DNA from: Lyophyllum atratum | Taxonomy: Eukaryota; Basidiomycota; Agaricomycetes; Agaricales; Lyophyllaceae | Length of the DNA: 64,000 bases | Reading direction: 5' to 3' | Assembly: GCA_014905825.1 (NCBI GenBank) | Contig: JACGCN010000017.1 | Location: 372,001-436,000 of the forward strand | Shown here: in pieces, positions 1 through 10,388 of the stretch | Numbering within the stretch: the stretch's first letter is position 1 | How the letters are laid out: each line of letters starts with the position of its first letter | Translations under genes and position numbers: made by a program | The notes under the pieces: model-generated | The model's database searches: none | Seen by the model: the letters and a program-made list of their open reading frames with translations, nothing else | What the model was told of the DNA's origin: nothing

Positions 1-1292
1 TGCTTACGAGGGCGGGACACCCGCATTGGGCGTGGGCGCTCTTGGAGGAGTTTGCGGGTCCTACCTCTTCCCCTGCGGGTAAGATGAGACACGGCCGCCG
101 CCCGGTACAGATCACGGTTATAACGCTGAACGACTGGCTCGTCGCTTTGAACCGCATCGCCCGACCCGATATCGTGTTCCGCGTGTGGGACGGCATGCAA
201 GCTTTGTACGGTGTGCACCCCGACGCGCGGACGCTCAGTCTCCTCCTCCAGGCCGCGCGACTCGCGAGGAGGCTGGACGATTCGTTTGGGGGGGCGATGG
301 TGCGGCTGGGGCTTGAGTTGCGGAACCCGTTCACCTCCCCGCAAGACACCGACACCGCCACGACGCGAGAAACGCACACCGCAATCCTCTCCACCCTCCT
401 CGGCCCACCGCACCTCCCCTCCCCCCACCCCTACCGCTCCGCCCTCTGGCACGCCACCCTCCCCTCCACACACGCGACCCTCATATTCCAGCAGGCCCTC
501 TTCGGCGCCGCCCCTTCCCCGCATAAGCTTAGGATGGTAGAGCCGCCGGCGTATGCGCTGAGGAGCGGGAGGGAGGAGGGGGCGGGGATGGGGTTGATGG
601 TGGGGTTGCCGCGGTGGAGGGGGGAGAGGGTGGGGAGTGGGTGGGTGTTTCCTGGGTGGGGGGTGCTTCTCCGACGGCGGGGTCTCTCTCCCTCTCTTCA
701 TGCTACGCACAAGGACGAGGATGAGGAAGGGAGCCAATACGAAACACGATACCCAGCCATCGCCCCAACAAACGAGAACTGCTTCAACTACATCCTCCTC
801 CTCGGGCTAACGGGGCGCACGCGCGAGATCGCGCTCGTGCTGGCGTGGATGCGCGAGGTGGGGATTAGGCCGGGGAGGGGGACGCTCGGGGCGGCGCTGG
901 TGCTGTGGGGGGAGGTGTGTGCTAGGGGGGTGTTGGTCGAGCGGTGGACGCGTGCTGCTCCTTCCCACAACCCACAGCCACAACAAGGGGAAGACAAAGA
1001 GAAAGAGAACCGGAGAAGCAGGCCAGAGCAGGACGAGTACAAGAAGCTCGAAACCTGGCTAGCGGAGTGGGTGGGGGAGTGGCGGATGCCGGGGCCGCGG
1101 GCGTTGGCGGTGTGGACGCGGAATTTGGCGAGGTTGAGGGAGGGGGGGAGGGAGGTGGGGGAGGGGGAGGAGGGGATTGAGGAGGCGGAGAAGGTTGGGG
1201 ATGAGGAGGCTGCTGCTGCTGGGGAGGCGGAGGGGGAGGGGGAGGGTGGGGAGGTGGGTGTGGAGGTGGGAGGGGAGGTGGGGAAAGGGTGA
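1..1292 (+). CDS. PPR-like protein, 3' part (5' end outside window)
   Basis: The frame is open from the first bases of the window to a TGA at 1290-1292, so this is the C-terminal part of a longer gene. Two segments look like pentatricopeptide helix pairs: one near 110-290 (LNDWLVALNRIARPDIVFRV) and one near 775-930 (CFNYILLLGLTGRTREIALV). In fungi such proteins usually bind organellar RNA; here that is inferred from helix pattern only. Between them lies a low-complexity stretch, and the tail is almost pure Glu, Gly, Ala and Val encoded by G-rich DNA. No intron is needed. The product might instead be an unrelated helical-repeat protein. Confidence 0.6.
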   Translation, partial: LTRAGHPHWAWALLEEFAGPTSSPAGKMRHGRRPVQITVITLNDWLVALNRIARPDIVFRVWDGMQALYGVHPDARTLSLLLQAARLARRLDDSFGGAMVRLGLELRNPFTSPQDTDTATTRETHTAILSTLLGPPHLPSPHPYRSALWHATLPSTHATLIFQQALFGAAPSPHKLRMVEPPAYALRSGREEGAGMGLMVGLPRWRGERVGSGWVFPGWGVLLRRRGLSPSLHATHKDEDEEGSQYETRYPAIAPTNENCFNYILLLGLTGRTREIALVLAWMREVGIRPGRGTLGAALVLWGEVCARGVLVERWTRAAPSHNPQPQQGEDKEKENRRSRPEQDEYKKLETWLAEWVGEWRMPGPRALAVWTRNLARLREGGREVGEGEEGIEEAEKVGDEEAAAAGEAEGEGEGGEVGVEVGGEVGKG

Positions 1293-1348
1293 GGAGGAAT
1301 CTATACTGTATATATCATAATCTATTGCTTTCAGGTTAAACTGCCACG

Positions 1349-1640
1349 GTCGACGCGTCTATTGCATCAGGTGTTATCACAAGTCCGTTCGTAGCAAGCC
1401 GCAAGCACAAGTACTACCAACGATTACATGCAATTGAGAGAACAGACCAGAAGAAATGGAAGAGCGCGTAAGGCTTGATTTACTACATAATGTCACGGCC
1501 GACGCGTCTATTGCATCAGGTGTTATCAGGAGTCCTAGATCCGCCAGCGCATGTACTACCAACGATTCTATGCAACCGAGAGACTAGACAAGGAGAAATA
1601 CAAGAGGGCGTAAGGCTTGATTTACTGTGTATCGAGTGGT
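1349..1640. repeat. Two degenerate tandem repeats, period about 150 bp
   Basis: The block starting with GACGCGTCTATTGCATCAGG near 1352 recurs near 1501. Both copies continue with a shared CTACCAACGATT element and a shared GTAAGGCTTGATTTACT element, and differ by substitutions and small indels in between. No coding potential is evident. Each copy carries an ACGCGT hexamer. Confidence 0.8.
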
Positions 1641-1761
1641 CACCGGAATGCACCACTACTAATAGTTAACTACGGCGGCGATGGGAATTCGGAGAGCAAA
1701 GGCAGTGACAGGAGTTCTACCGATGTAGCTATCACGGGCGAAGCAGGGATTTGAATGAATG

Positions 1762-1853
1762 GGTGGTCCACATATGTACTTCCAACGATTATATGCAAAT
1801 GAGAGACCAGATGAGAAGAAGAGCGCGGAAGGCTTGGTTTACTGGATATAGAA
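1762..1853. repeat. Partial third copy of the 150-bp repeat
   Basis: This stretch matches the second half of the units at 1349-1640 (TTCCAACGATTATATGCAAA, then a diverged GGAAGGCTTGGTTTACTG) but lacks the first half. It is separated from copy 2 by about 120 bp of unrelated sequence. The rest of the 1293-2090 spacer holds no recognisable gene. Confidence 0.65.
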
Positions 1854-2327
1854 CCACTAGGCTTCCGTTTCTTCTTCGAATGTAAAGGACTACCACTCGA
1901 GTTTCCTCGCCCTCTCTTCAAGAGTCGACCTGCCCCGTCTCAATTACAGGGTTCTCTTCAGGCCCTCTTGCTGCTGGCGGCTCGATTGCATCACTTCCAC
2001 AAGTACATATTTCCTTCCGAGTAGTCTTATTTCGTTCCGTGAACTCGTTGCCGCGAGTAAAAAAATGCAATAGACCTACTTCTTCACTGTCACGTCGGAC
2101 ATGCTACGACTGTGCTCGGATTGATATGAGCCCACTCCTACGTCAAGAAAACGCTGCCTGTCATGAAATGATCCATATCGAAAGTGGGGTATATGATATT
2201 TTTGCAATCCCGTTCTCTGGCAGTTCATAATCATAATGTCCATTTTGTCGAGTATCCTTGTGAAGCGAATGATCGTAAGCGGCAAGTTGTGGAAAGAAGA
2301 AAGAATACTCACGAATATGAACTCAAA

Positions 2328-3943
2328 TCAATTTGGTGCAAGGTAATCGATAATCAAGAATTCGGACTGGCGGGTCAAGACACATAAACGACCAGTAGCA
2401 GGGCAGAGAGCGTAGTCAAGCATGTCGTCCAAGTCATGACTGGCTTTTCCCCAAAGATTTATCACCTTGAATGTCCCAAATCTTCCCCTTGTAGCGACCG
2501 TTTGGGTAGGAATCAGAGAGAGGGTGAGAAAGAGCTGATTATCTTTGGACCATAATTGTGTTGTATACTGATCACAGAAACGCATGATGGGCGATCCATG
2601 TCTCTCTGTAAGTCGAGTGGAACCGCTAGAGTCGGCCAGGAGAGGGATACTCGTCGGTAGATTGGGGTTATTCAACTTTTCCCAAATATAATAGTTAACA
2701 ATGGATTCATCCTCCTCATCCCTGGCTACAAAGCCTAAGATCTGTGGGTCCGCCCGCCTCGACATCCAATGATTTGACACTCCAGAGCAATCCTGGTAAA
2801 GAGTACCACACTGGTTGTGCGCGAACTCCGCGACCGAAAAGTTCGCGACGCTAACGTCGAGGCTGTCCGCTCCATGGCACGGCTCGAGGGGTGGAATGGT
2901 ATAGAGCGAAAAGCCATGTCGCTGGTATATGATTATGTGTCCTTCAGAAATCGCGACCTAAGTGGGAGGCATAAGCACAGGTCTCCATTATACGAGGACC
3001 ATATCAACCGACATCAAAGACTTTAAGAATCCGGTGGTCCCAGCTGACGATTGAATTTTCCCTAAAATTCCAAACCGTTATGAAGGCTGAAGATTCAACT
3101 GTGTAAACAACTAGACTGTCGGTCCATGCCCAAATTAGGTGCTCAGAACTTAAGCAATTGAGAGACGCCACGTGTGCAAATTCTGGGGTCGAAGAAGTGG
3201 GATAAATGACATGCACGGATATATCTCTGAATGGCCTAGGCAGCTTTAAATCAATGACCACCAGATAGATACCGGGATAGCGTACTGATTGACCGTAGAC
3301 AATTTCTTCACAAACAACAAGACACCCAAACCGTCCGCAGTGGGTACGCACCCAAAACCTGACACGGTATCCATCGATAGGGATGCAATAGGATTTGGCG
3401 GGAGCGCGCCCTTGACGGTGATATTAGGACCGAGATCCCATAACAATATGGCGTGGTCACACTGAGTGATCAAGTATCGTCCTCCAGGAATGAACTCGAA
3501 AGTGTTGAAGTCTCCTGGCTCTTCACCAAGTGCAAAACGAGACTCAATGACGCGCGTCGTATGCGGTTTGAGGAGGCTAGCCGGACTTCGGCTCATAAGC
3601 ATAGAAGAGAAACGTCGAGGTCCAAGCGCCGCGTTTTCGAGTTCCTCATTAGACATCCGTTCCATTGGAAATGATGGCATGAATAAGCCGTGGGACGCGC
3701 AAACGCGGTGAAGAGCATTCTTCCAAACTGCACGCTGGTGCGTAGCATCGTATAAATATTTGCAGGTCTGCCATGGAATGATTAGTGAACCCCTGCTGGT
3801 ACAATTTCTTTTTGAAACCCAACCTGCCGGAGAGAAATTATATCGAAGGCTTCCATGTAGCTCTGAATGTGAACGAGAATTTCCAAGGATATACCGGTAA
3901 GTCCTTCATGGGCTTCACAGTGGCTCGCGGCAAAGGTGGTCAT
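2328..3943 (-). CDS. F-box protein, tandem copy 1
   Basis: The first in-frame ATG is at 3943; upstream in-frame codons offer only TTG. An F-box-like helix (SLEILVHIQSYMEAFDIISL) is followed by an intron at about 3768-3823, then the family signature TCKYLYDATHQR and a segment ending in LENAALGPRRFSS. A beta-rich C-terminal region (GGRYLITQCDHAILLWDLG, then FITVWNF) resembles degenerate WD-type blades and ends in ALCPATGRLCVLT. Short introns are inferred near 3309-3350 and 2960-3020 and keep the frame open throughout. F-box proteins normally tether substrates to SCF ubiquitin ligases through Skp1. The substrate is unknown. Confidence 0.75.
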
Positions 3944-4331
3944 CGATGCGGACAGTGAACCAGAGGTCCCGTCAAACGGCGGCTCAAAATGGGCGCGTTG
4001 TTTTTGGTTGTTGGCCAACAACGCGTTTCTAAATTCTCAAATGGTAACTTTAGGGCCAGCGCCTGATTGAAATTCATCACAAAACCTTTTACTTAGTGGA
4101 TTATCCTAGGCTACAAAAAGCTTTATACATTCAGAGCTCACTCCTACGTCAAGACAACACAGTCTGTCATGAAATTATCCATATTGAAAGTGGTTTATAT
4201 GATATCTTTGTTCTGGTACTTCATCATAGTACCCGTTACGTCGAGTATCCTTGTGAAGCGAATTATCGTAAGCAGCAGGTCTTGGAAAGAAGAAAGAATA
4301 TTCACGAGCATGAACTTACCTATCAATATCA

Positions 4332-5968
4332 TTATGGTGCAAGGTAATCGGCGATCAATAATTCGGACTCATCGGTCAAGACACATAAACGACCAGTAGC
4401 AGGGCAGAGAGCGTAGTCAAGGATCTCGCTCAAGTCACGACCGGCTTTTTCAAGTTCCCAAAGACGTATCACCTTAAATGTCCCAAAGTGCCCTCTTTTA
4501 GCAACCGTTTCGGTGGGGATCGGGGAGAGGGTGAGGAAGAGCTGGTTATCCTTGGACCATAGTTGAGTTGTATACTGGTCACAGAAACGCATCATCGGGA
4601 ATCCATGTCTCTCTGTAAGTTGAGTGGAACCGCTAGAGTCGGCCAGGAGAGGGATGCTCGTTGGTAGGTTAGGGTTATTCAACTCTTCCCAAATATAATA
4701 GTTAGCAATTGGTCTAGCCTTATTGTCCGTGGCTATAAAGCCTAAGATCTGTTGGTCGGCCCGCCCCCGCATCCACTGATTCGACACTGCATAACCATCT
4801 CGGTAAAGAGCACCGGCCTTGTTGTACGCGAACTCCGCGACTGAAGGATGTGGTTCATTCATAACGCTGGCGTCGATACTGTCCGTTTCATGGCGTGGGT
4901 GGAGGGGGGGAATGGTATAGAGCGAAAAGCCATGCCGCTGGTATACGATTATGTTTCCTCCAGAAACTGCAATCTAAGTGGAAGGTGTAAGCAGCGGTCT
5001 CCATTGGGCGAGCAATATATCAACCCACATCAAGGATTTTAGGAGTTTGGTGTGGCCAGCTAACGATGGAATTGTCTTTGAAATTCCAAACCGTTACGAA
5101 GGTTGAAGGGTGAGTTGACCAAACAAATAGACTGTCGGTCCATGTCCAAAAATTACGCTCAAAGTGTAAGCCCTTGAGAGACGCCACATGCACAAATTCC
5201 GGGGCTAAGGAGGAGGGATGGATGACATACACGGAGATGTCTGTGATCGGCCTTTGCAATTTTGTGTTAATTTGAATCATGTCCAGATAGATACCGGTTA
5301 ACCGTACTGATTAGGCATGGGATCTATCATCACAAATAACAAGGCACCCAAGCCGTCCGTAGTGGGTCCGCAACCAAAACCTGGGACCGTATTTATGGGC
5401 AGGGATGCAATAGGATTTGGCGAGAGTGCGCGGTCGACATTGATATTAGCACCTAGATCCCACAATAGTATGGCCTGGTCACACTGAGTGATCAGGTATC
5501 GTCCTCCAGGAATGAACTCGAAAGTCTTGAATTCTCCCATCTCCTCAGCGATTGCAAGACGAGACTCGATGATGCGCGTCGTATGTGGTTTGGGGAGACT
5601 ATCCGTGCTTCGGCTCATAAGCATAGAAGCAAAACGTCGAGGTCCAAGCGCCGCGTTCTCGAGTTCCTCATTAGACATCTGTTGCATTGGAAACGATCGC
5701 GTGAATAAGCCGTGAGACGTGCAAACACGATGAAGAGCGCTCTTCCAAACTTCACGTTGGTGCGTAGCATCGTATAGATATTTACAGGTCTGCCATGAAA
5801 TGATTAGTGGACCCATGCTGCCACAGCAATCTTTTAACGAAAGCCAACCTGTCGGAGAGAAATTATATCGGAGGGTTCAGCGAAGCTTTGGATATGAATG
5901 AGAATTTCCAACGGTATATCGGTGAATCCTTCATGAGCTTCGCGATGGCTCGTGGAAAGGGTGGTCAT
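4332..5968 (-). CDS. F-box protein, tandem copy 2
   Basis: This is a full-length paralogue of copy 1 with the same exon plan. ATG is at 5968, the F-box reads PLEILIHIQSFAEPSDIISL, then YLYDATHQREVWKSALHRVC, the GGRYLITQCDQAILLWDLG strand, and a C-terminus with ALCPATGRLCVLT. An apparent TAA after NQYG is removed by an intron of about 43 nt that ends just before it, and copies 1 and 3 share that intron position. No break was found. Its upstream sequence departs from copies 1 and 3 beyond about 6085, so its promoter probably differs. Confidence 0.75.
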
Positions 5969-6109
5969 CGATGTAGACGGCGAACAAGAAGTGAACTTAT
6001 CATCACCTCCAGATCGGCGATTGGCAAAGGGCGCGATGGCCAACAACGCGCCTCTCCGAACATGATTGCTTTAGGGCCAGCCTGATCCGCCTGCCTCGTT
6101 GCGCCGAAA

Positions 6110-6530
6110 CATCACCCTGCGTGACCCCAGGAGGCCGGGAACCGAGCACGCTCAGGATATTGACCTATACGAACGTATATAACCCTCCCAGAAATTGAGC
6201 ACAGTCAACCGTGGCACCGTTCACCGCTGTCCTTGGACCTTGTCCCGAACAGGACTATCTCCGCTTCAAAATGCATAGCTTCCGAGTCGGACGGCTGCGA
6301 GGCGTTTCGTCTTCGCGCAAACCTGTACATTAAGAAGGCTTCTCTTTCCCGTTCGAATGGAACAGACTTTCACTCGAGGCTCCTCGCCCTCTCTTCAGGA
6401 AGTGGACTCCTGATCTCATGGTTATCGTGTTCATTCCCTCGTTTCGAGCTCATTCAATGCTCCGCGGGAACACGTACAAGGAGTCTAGTGCCAAGTCCCT
6501 GCAGCTACCACCTCTTCAATGTCGCAATGG
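6110..6530. other. Spacer between F-box copies 2 and 3
   Basis: No gene seen. The part from about 6320 resembles the stretch at 1860-2130 downstream of copy 1 (shared CACTCGAG, TCCTCGCCCTCTCTTCA and a diverged GTGCTCTGATT block). It therefore looks like the 3' edge of an older, larger duplication unit. Confidence 0.6.
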
Positions 6531-6750
6531 ACGTGCTATGATTGTGCTCTGATTTGAGCTCACCGCCACATCCAGAAAATTCGGCTTCCTTGAAATTATC
6601 CATATCGAAATTAGTATATACATACAATAAGTAGATGCAACCCTTTTTTCGGCCCTTCATGATAGCCAATATTTTGAATATCCTTGCGAAGCGAACTATC
6701 ATAAGCAGAAATTTGTGGAAAGAAGGAAGAGTACTCACGAATGAACCAAA

Positions 6751-8375
6751 TCAATATGGCGAGAGGTAGTCGATAACCAAGAATGCGGAGTCGTTGGTCA
6801 GGACACATAGACGACCTGTAGCAGGGCAGAGAACGTAGTCAAGAATGTCGCCCGAGTCATGCCAGCCTGTTTCCCAAAGACGTGTAACCTTGAATGTCCC
6901 ACAATGACCTCTTGTAGCAACCGTCTCGGTAGGAATCGGGGAGAGGGTGAGGGATAGCTGGTTATCCATCGACAATATTTGAGTTATATACTGGTCGCAA
7001 AAAGGCATCATCGGGAATTCATAAGTCTCTGGAACATCGGTTGAACAGCTGGAGTCCGCCAGGAGAGGGATTTTTGTGGGTAGGTTAGGGTTATTCAACT
7101 TTTCCCAAATATAGTAGTTAGTAATGCGTCGAAGCTCATTGTCTGTGGCTACAAAGCCTAAGATCTGTCGGTCGGCCCGCCCCGACATCCATTGATTCGA
7201 CATTGGATGGCACCCCATGTATTGAGGGGCACCAGTCTTGTTGTATGCGAACTCTGCGACTGAAGGGTGTGGTTCATTCGTGACACTGGCGTCAATATTG
7301 TCCGTTCTAGGGCGTGGGTGGAGGGGGGGAATGGTATAGAGCGAAAATCCATGCTGCCGGTATACGAGTACTTGTCCTTCGGAAATCGCGATCTAAGTGG
7401 GGGGCGTAAGCGGATGTCTCCTTTGTACGAGCAATAATATCAACGGACATTAAGAATATCAGGAGTTTGAGAGTCCCAGCTAACAATAGAATTGTCGTTG
7501 AAATTCCAAACTGTTATGACGTCTGAAGACCGAGTTGAAAAAACCAGTAGACTGTCGGTCCATGCCCAAGCTAGTCGCACAAAGTGTAGGTTATTGAGAG
7601 ACGCCACATGTGCAAATTTCGGGGTCGAGGACGAGGGATGGATGACATGCACAGACATATCTATGAATGGCCTAGGTAGCTTTAGGCCAATGACCAGCAG
7701 AGAGATACCGGGACAGCGTACTGATTGGGCGTGGACCATTTCGTCACAAACAACAAGATACCCAAGCCGTCGGTAGTGGGTCCGCACCCAGTATTTACGA
7801 CGTTATCCATGGGGAGGGATGCAATAGGATTTGGGCGGATTGTGCGCTGGACGTTTATATTAGCACCCAGATCCCATAATAATATCGCATGGTCACAAGT
7901 AGTGATCAAGTATCGTCCGCCAGGAATAAACTCGAAGGTCTGGAAATATCCGAACTCCTCAGGCATCGCAAAGCGAGACTCAACGATGCGTGTCGTATGC
8001 GGATTGGGCAGACTATCCAGACTTTTGTTTATAAGCATAGAAGAGAAACGTCGAGGTCCAAGCGCCGCGTTCTCGAGTGCCTTAGTAGACATCTCTTCCA
8101 CTAGGAACGATGGCTTGAATAGGCCGTGGGACGCGCAAACGCGGTGAAAAGCACTCTTCCAAACTGTACGCTGGTGCGTAGCATCGTATAAATATCTACA
8201 CGTCTGCCATGGATGATTAGTGAACCCGTGCTGCGAGTCGCGACAATTATTTTTTGAAACACAACCTGCCGGAGTGAAATTATATCGAAGGCTTCCATGT
8301 AGCTCTGGATATGAACAACGATATGCCGGTAATCCCTTCATGCGCTTCGCAGTGGCTCGTAGTAAGGGCGGTCAT
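6751..8375 (-). pseudogene. F-box protein, tandem copy 3, frameshifted in the F-box
   Basis: The coding body matches copies 1 and 2 (LYDATHQRTVWKSAFHRVC, GGRYLITTCDHAILLWDLG, VLCPATGRLCVLT) and stays open from about 8215 to the stop at 6751. Between the ATG equivalent to copy 1 (8375) and the first intron, about 10 nt are missing relative to both sister copies, at roughly 8313-8323. The frame then leaves the F-box (GISLFISRATWKPSI, stop at 8280). An ATG at 8341 opens another frame that runs through the intron region into the intact body, but it would not make an F-box. Either a pseudogene or a protein without the Skp1-binding part. Confidence 0.65.
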
Positions 8376-8669
8376 CAATGCGGACAGGGAACGAGAAGAC
8401 CCCTCAAATGGTGGCTGGAAAGGGGCGCGTTGTTGTTGGTTGTTGGCCAACACCGCGTTTCTCAAGTGGTAACTTTAGGGCCAGCGCAAGGCCAGCGCCT
8501 GATCGAAATTCATCACCAAACCTTTCAGCGGATTAGCTTGGGCTACAAAAAGCTTTATACATTCAGAGCTGTTACATATACACTGCCCGTCCGCAATCCA
8601 TTGATATCGAATAAGTTCAAGTTCTAGTGGCACGACGGCAAGTCAGATCAGAGAGGGGTCCGAGGACGA

Positions 8670-9698
8670 TCATCCCCGTTTGCTCATCTGCGCCTTTCGT
8701 TTCGCTTCAGCCTCTGCTGCTTTGGCTATGGGAGAGGATGGGAAGAATTGTCAGATGGAGTCCACGACGTAAAATAGCGGGGTGGGAGAATTTGGGACAG
8801 TAGGGAGGGCGGGAGGGCGGCAGCAGGATGTGATCAGACGACATACCTTCTGTCTCTGCCTTCCGCTTTGCCTGCGCCGCTTCGCGTTCCTCGCGAATCT
8901 TTGCAAGGCGAGAAAGATCTGCCTTGGCTTCTAGGGTCTTGCCTTGGACATGTAGCTATTTTGGGGATTAGACAATTCCGTAGAAAGGGCGAAGGTGAAG
9001 CGATACTAACCTTCCAGTACCGCTCTTTCGCATCCGCCTTCTCCTTCTGCTCCCTTGAAACGAAATATTTAGATATCGCACTAACTCTTGAGAAGCGAGG
9101 AAAGAATGACGACGAACCTCTCCCGCCTGGAGAGCTCCCTGGGCGCGCCCAGATCCGATATATTCAGCTTCTTCTCGACACGGTTCGGGTTGATCAGATC
9201 TTCGTCCTCGTCGTCTGCGCCCTTCTGCTTGTCCGCGGCCTGCTTCTTTTTTTGTTCACGTCTTTCAGCACGCGTCAGCTCTTGTGCTGGGGCTTTCCCT
9301 GCTCCCGTGGTCTCTTCCTCGCCTGATTCTTCTTCTTCAGATTCCTCTTCCTCCTCACCAGATTCTTCATCTTCGTCAGAGTCGTCTTCATCGTCCTCGT
9401 TCTTGCGCGGGCCTCTGTGATACGATAAGATCGGTTGTCCACCTATAATCTCTTGATCTTACCTCCGATTGTAGATGGTTCCACTCCCGACAGCAGTACC
9501 ATTGGCATCGAGTGTCATGTCCTTGCTATACATACACAGAGTCAGATCGCCACCATGGCTGATGCATTGAAGAACATACCTGAAGTTGCGTCCACCACCT
9601 CGTTTCTGCTTAAATTTTCCTGTCCAAAACGGCCCCTGTTAGCTGCCGAACTTGGACAGCTATATCGCAATCGTCAGCTCACCTGTTCCGCGGACCAT
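8670..9698 (-). CDS. PDAP1: PDAP1 / PP28 (casein kinase substrate phosphoprotein) homologue
   Basis: Seven exons join into one frame. A 16-nt first exon (9683-9698) encodes MVRGT, then a basic GKFKQKRGGGRNF segment, an acidic Glu/Asp-Ser run, the signature LINPNRVEKK followed by LGAPRELSRRER, then KADAKERYWKLHVQGKT and ADLSRLAKIREEREAAQAKR, stop at 8670. This order matches animal PDAP1/PP28 along most of its length, including the conserved NPNRV and LSRRER motifs. The mammalian protein is a CK2 substrate with poorly defined function. The gene is divergent from the complex I subunit gene, with about 170 bp between start codons. Confidence 0.9.
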
Positions 9699-9869
9699 AG
9701 CAAGTAGTCTCAGATATCGATAATTGGCGATTGAAGTGGTAGTAGGGTGGAGTCAGAGGAGATAATAACCTCGGTTAAGCGATCCCTATGCTTTCCATAT
9801 CGGGGTAAGCGGACTTGGAACTTGTTCACGCCCGTTGTATGCCCATATTTGGCATAAACTTTGAGGACG

Positions 9870-10388
9870 ATGACCACCATACCCGCCCGCCTTGCGACGA
9901 AGGCCCGCGTGTCGGGAGATTTCACCGAGACTCGTCGCCGCACCCTCCAGCTTTACCGAGACTGGTACCGCGGGGTGCGTAGCCACGTTGAGCACATGTA
10001 GGAAATCAGCTCATTAGCCATCTAACTCCGAACCAGGCCCCCGAAATTGTCGCCCTTTATGCACTGAACGTGTCGCCCGCCCACATACGCCACGCGATCC
10101 GCGAACGCTTTGAAAAGAACCGACATGTTACCGACCAGCGGGCCATTGATGTCCTACTCCACAAAGGCCGCCAGGAATACCAGGAGACAATGAACTGTTG
10201 GAAACAGACGGACCATATACTGGGCATCCTCATCCAACCCCAGACCAGGCCACAGCGGACGTTTTTACAGAAGTTTTATGAAGGTGCGTGATTTAGCCTC
10301 CCCTTAAGAATTTCGAATAAAATGAGCGGTCTGTGCAGGGAGAGACGAGGATGCGGTTCTTCCCGCTGCGCCGGGCGTGACGGTGTAA
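9870..10388 (+). CDS. NDUFA6: Complex I LYR-motif accessory subunit (NDUFA6 / B14 type)
   Basis: Three exons (9870 to about 9974, 10037-10283, 10339-10388) give a protein of about 130 residues. It begins MTTIPARLATKARVSGDF and has the LYR motif LQLYRDWYRG split by intron 1. Downstream come APEIVALYALNVSP, the charged helix IRERFEKNRHVTD and WKQTDHILGIL, ending PAAPGVTV. Size and motif order fit the LYR6/NDUFA6 family of mitochondrial NADH:ubiquinone oxidoreductase, whose LYR helix contacts acyl-carrier protein. It shares a short divergent promoter with the PDAP1-type gene. Confidence 0.92.

Larger units (their letters stand above)
2095..8571. repeat. Tandem segmental triplication carrying three F-box genes
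   Basis: Three units of about 2 kb lie head to tail, with gene stops at 2328, 4332 and 6751. Similarity extends beyond the coding parts. The downstream flanks at about 2095-2327, 4139-4331 and 6530-6750 align. The upstream flanks of copy 1 (about 4030-4138) and copy 3 (about 8466-8571) are nearly the same, including CTACAAAAAGCTTTATACAT. Copy 2 keeps only the first tens of bases of that flank. The spacer between copies 2 and 3 is about 400 bp longer, and its 6320-6560 part resembles 1860-2130, so the duplicated block once reached further 3'. Confidence 0.85.

Noticed and set aside
944..1180. Second Gly/Glu-rich open frame inside the first gene
   Set aside because: It is a shadow of the G-rich coding strand in another frame.
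1349..1853. CRISPR-like array
   Set aside because: Units are long, few, diverged and contiguous, with no short identical repeats or unique spacers, and the genome is eukaryotic.
3246..3351. Apparent frame change in F-box copy 1
   Set aside because: An intron of about 41-43 nt ending at CAATCAG (AATCAG in all three copies) restores the frame, so no frameshift is needed.
3943..4021. Extended N-termini of the F-box proteins
   Set aside because: The upstream open frames begin with TTG; the conserved ATG is 78-90 nt further in.
5290..5320. Premature TAA in F-box copy 2 after NQYG
   Set aside because: The same shared intron removes the out-of-frame reading; the joined frame runs VRLTGIYLDMIQ without a stop.
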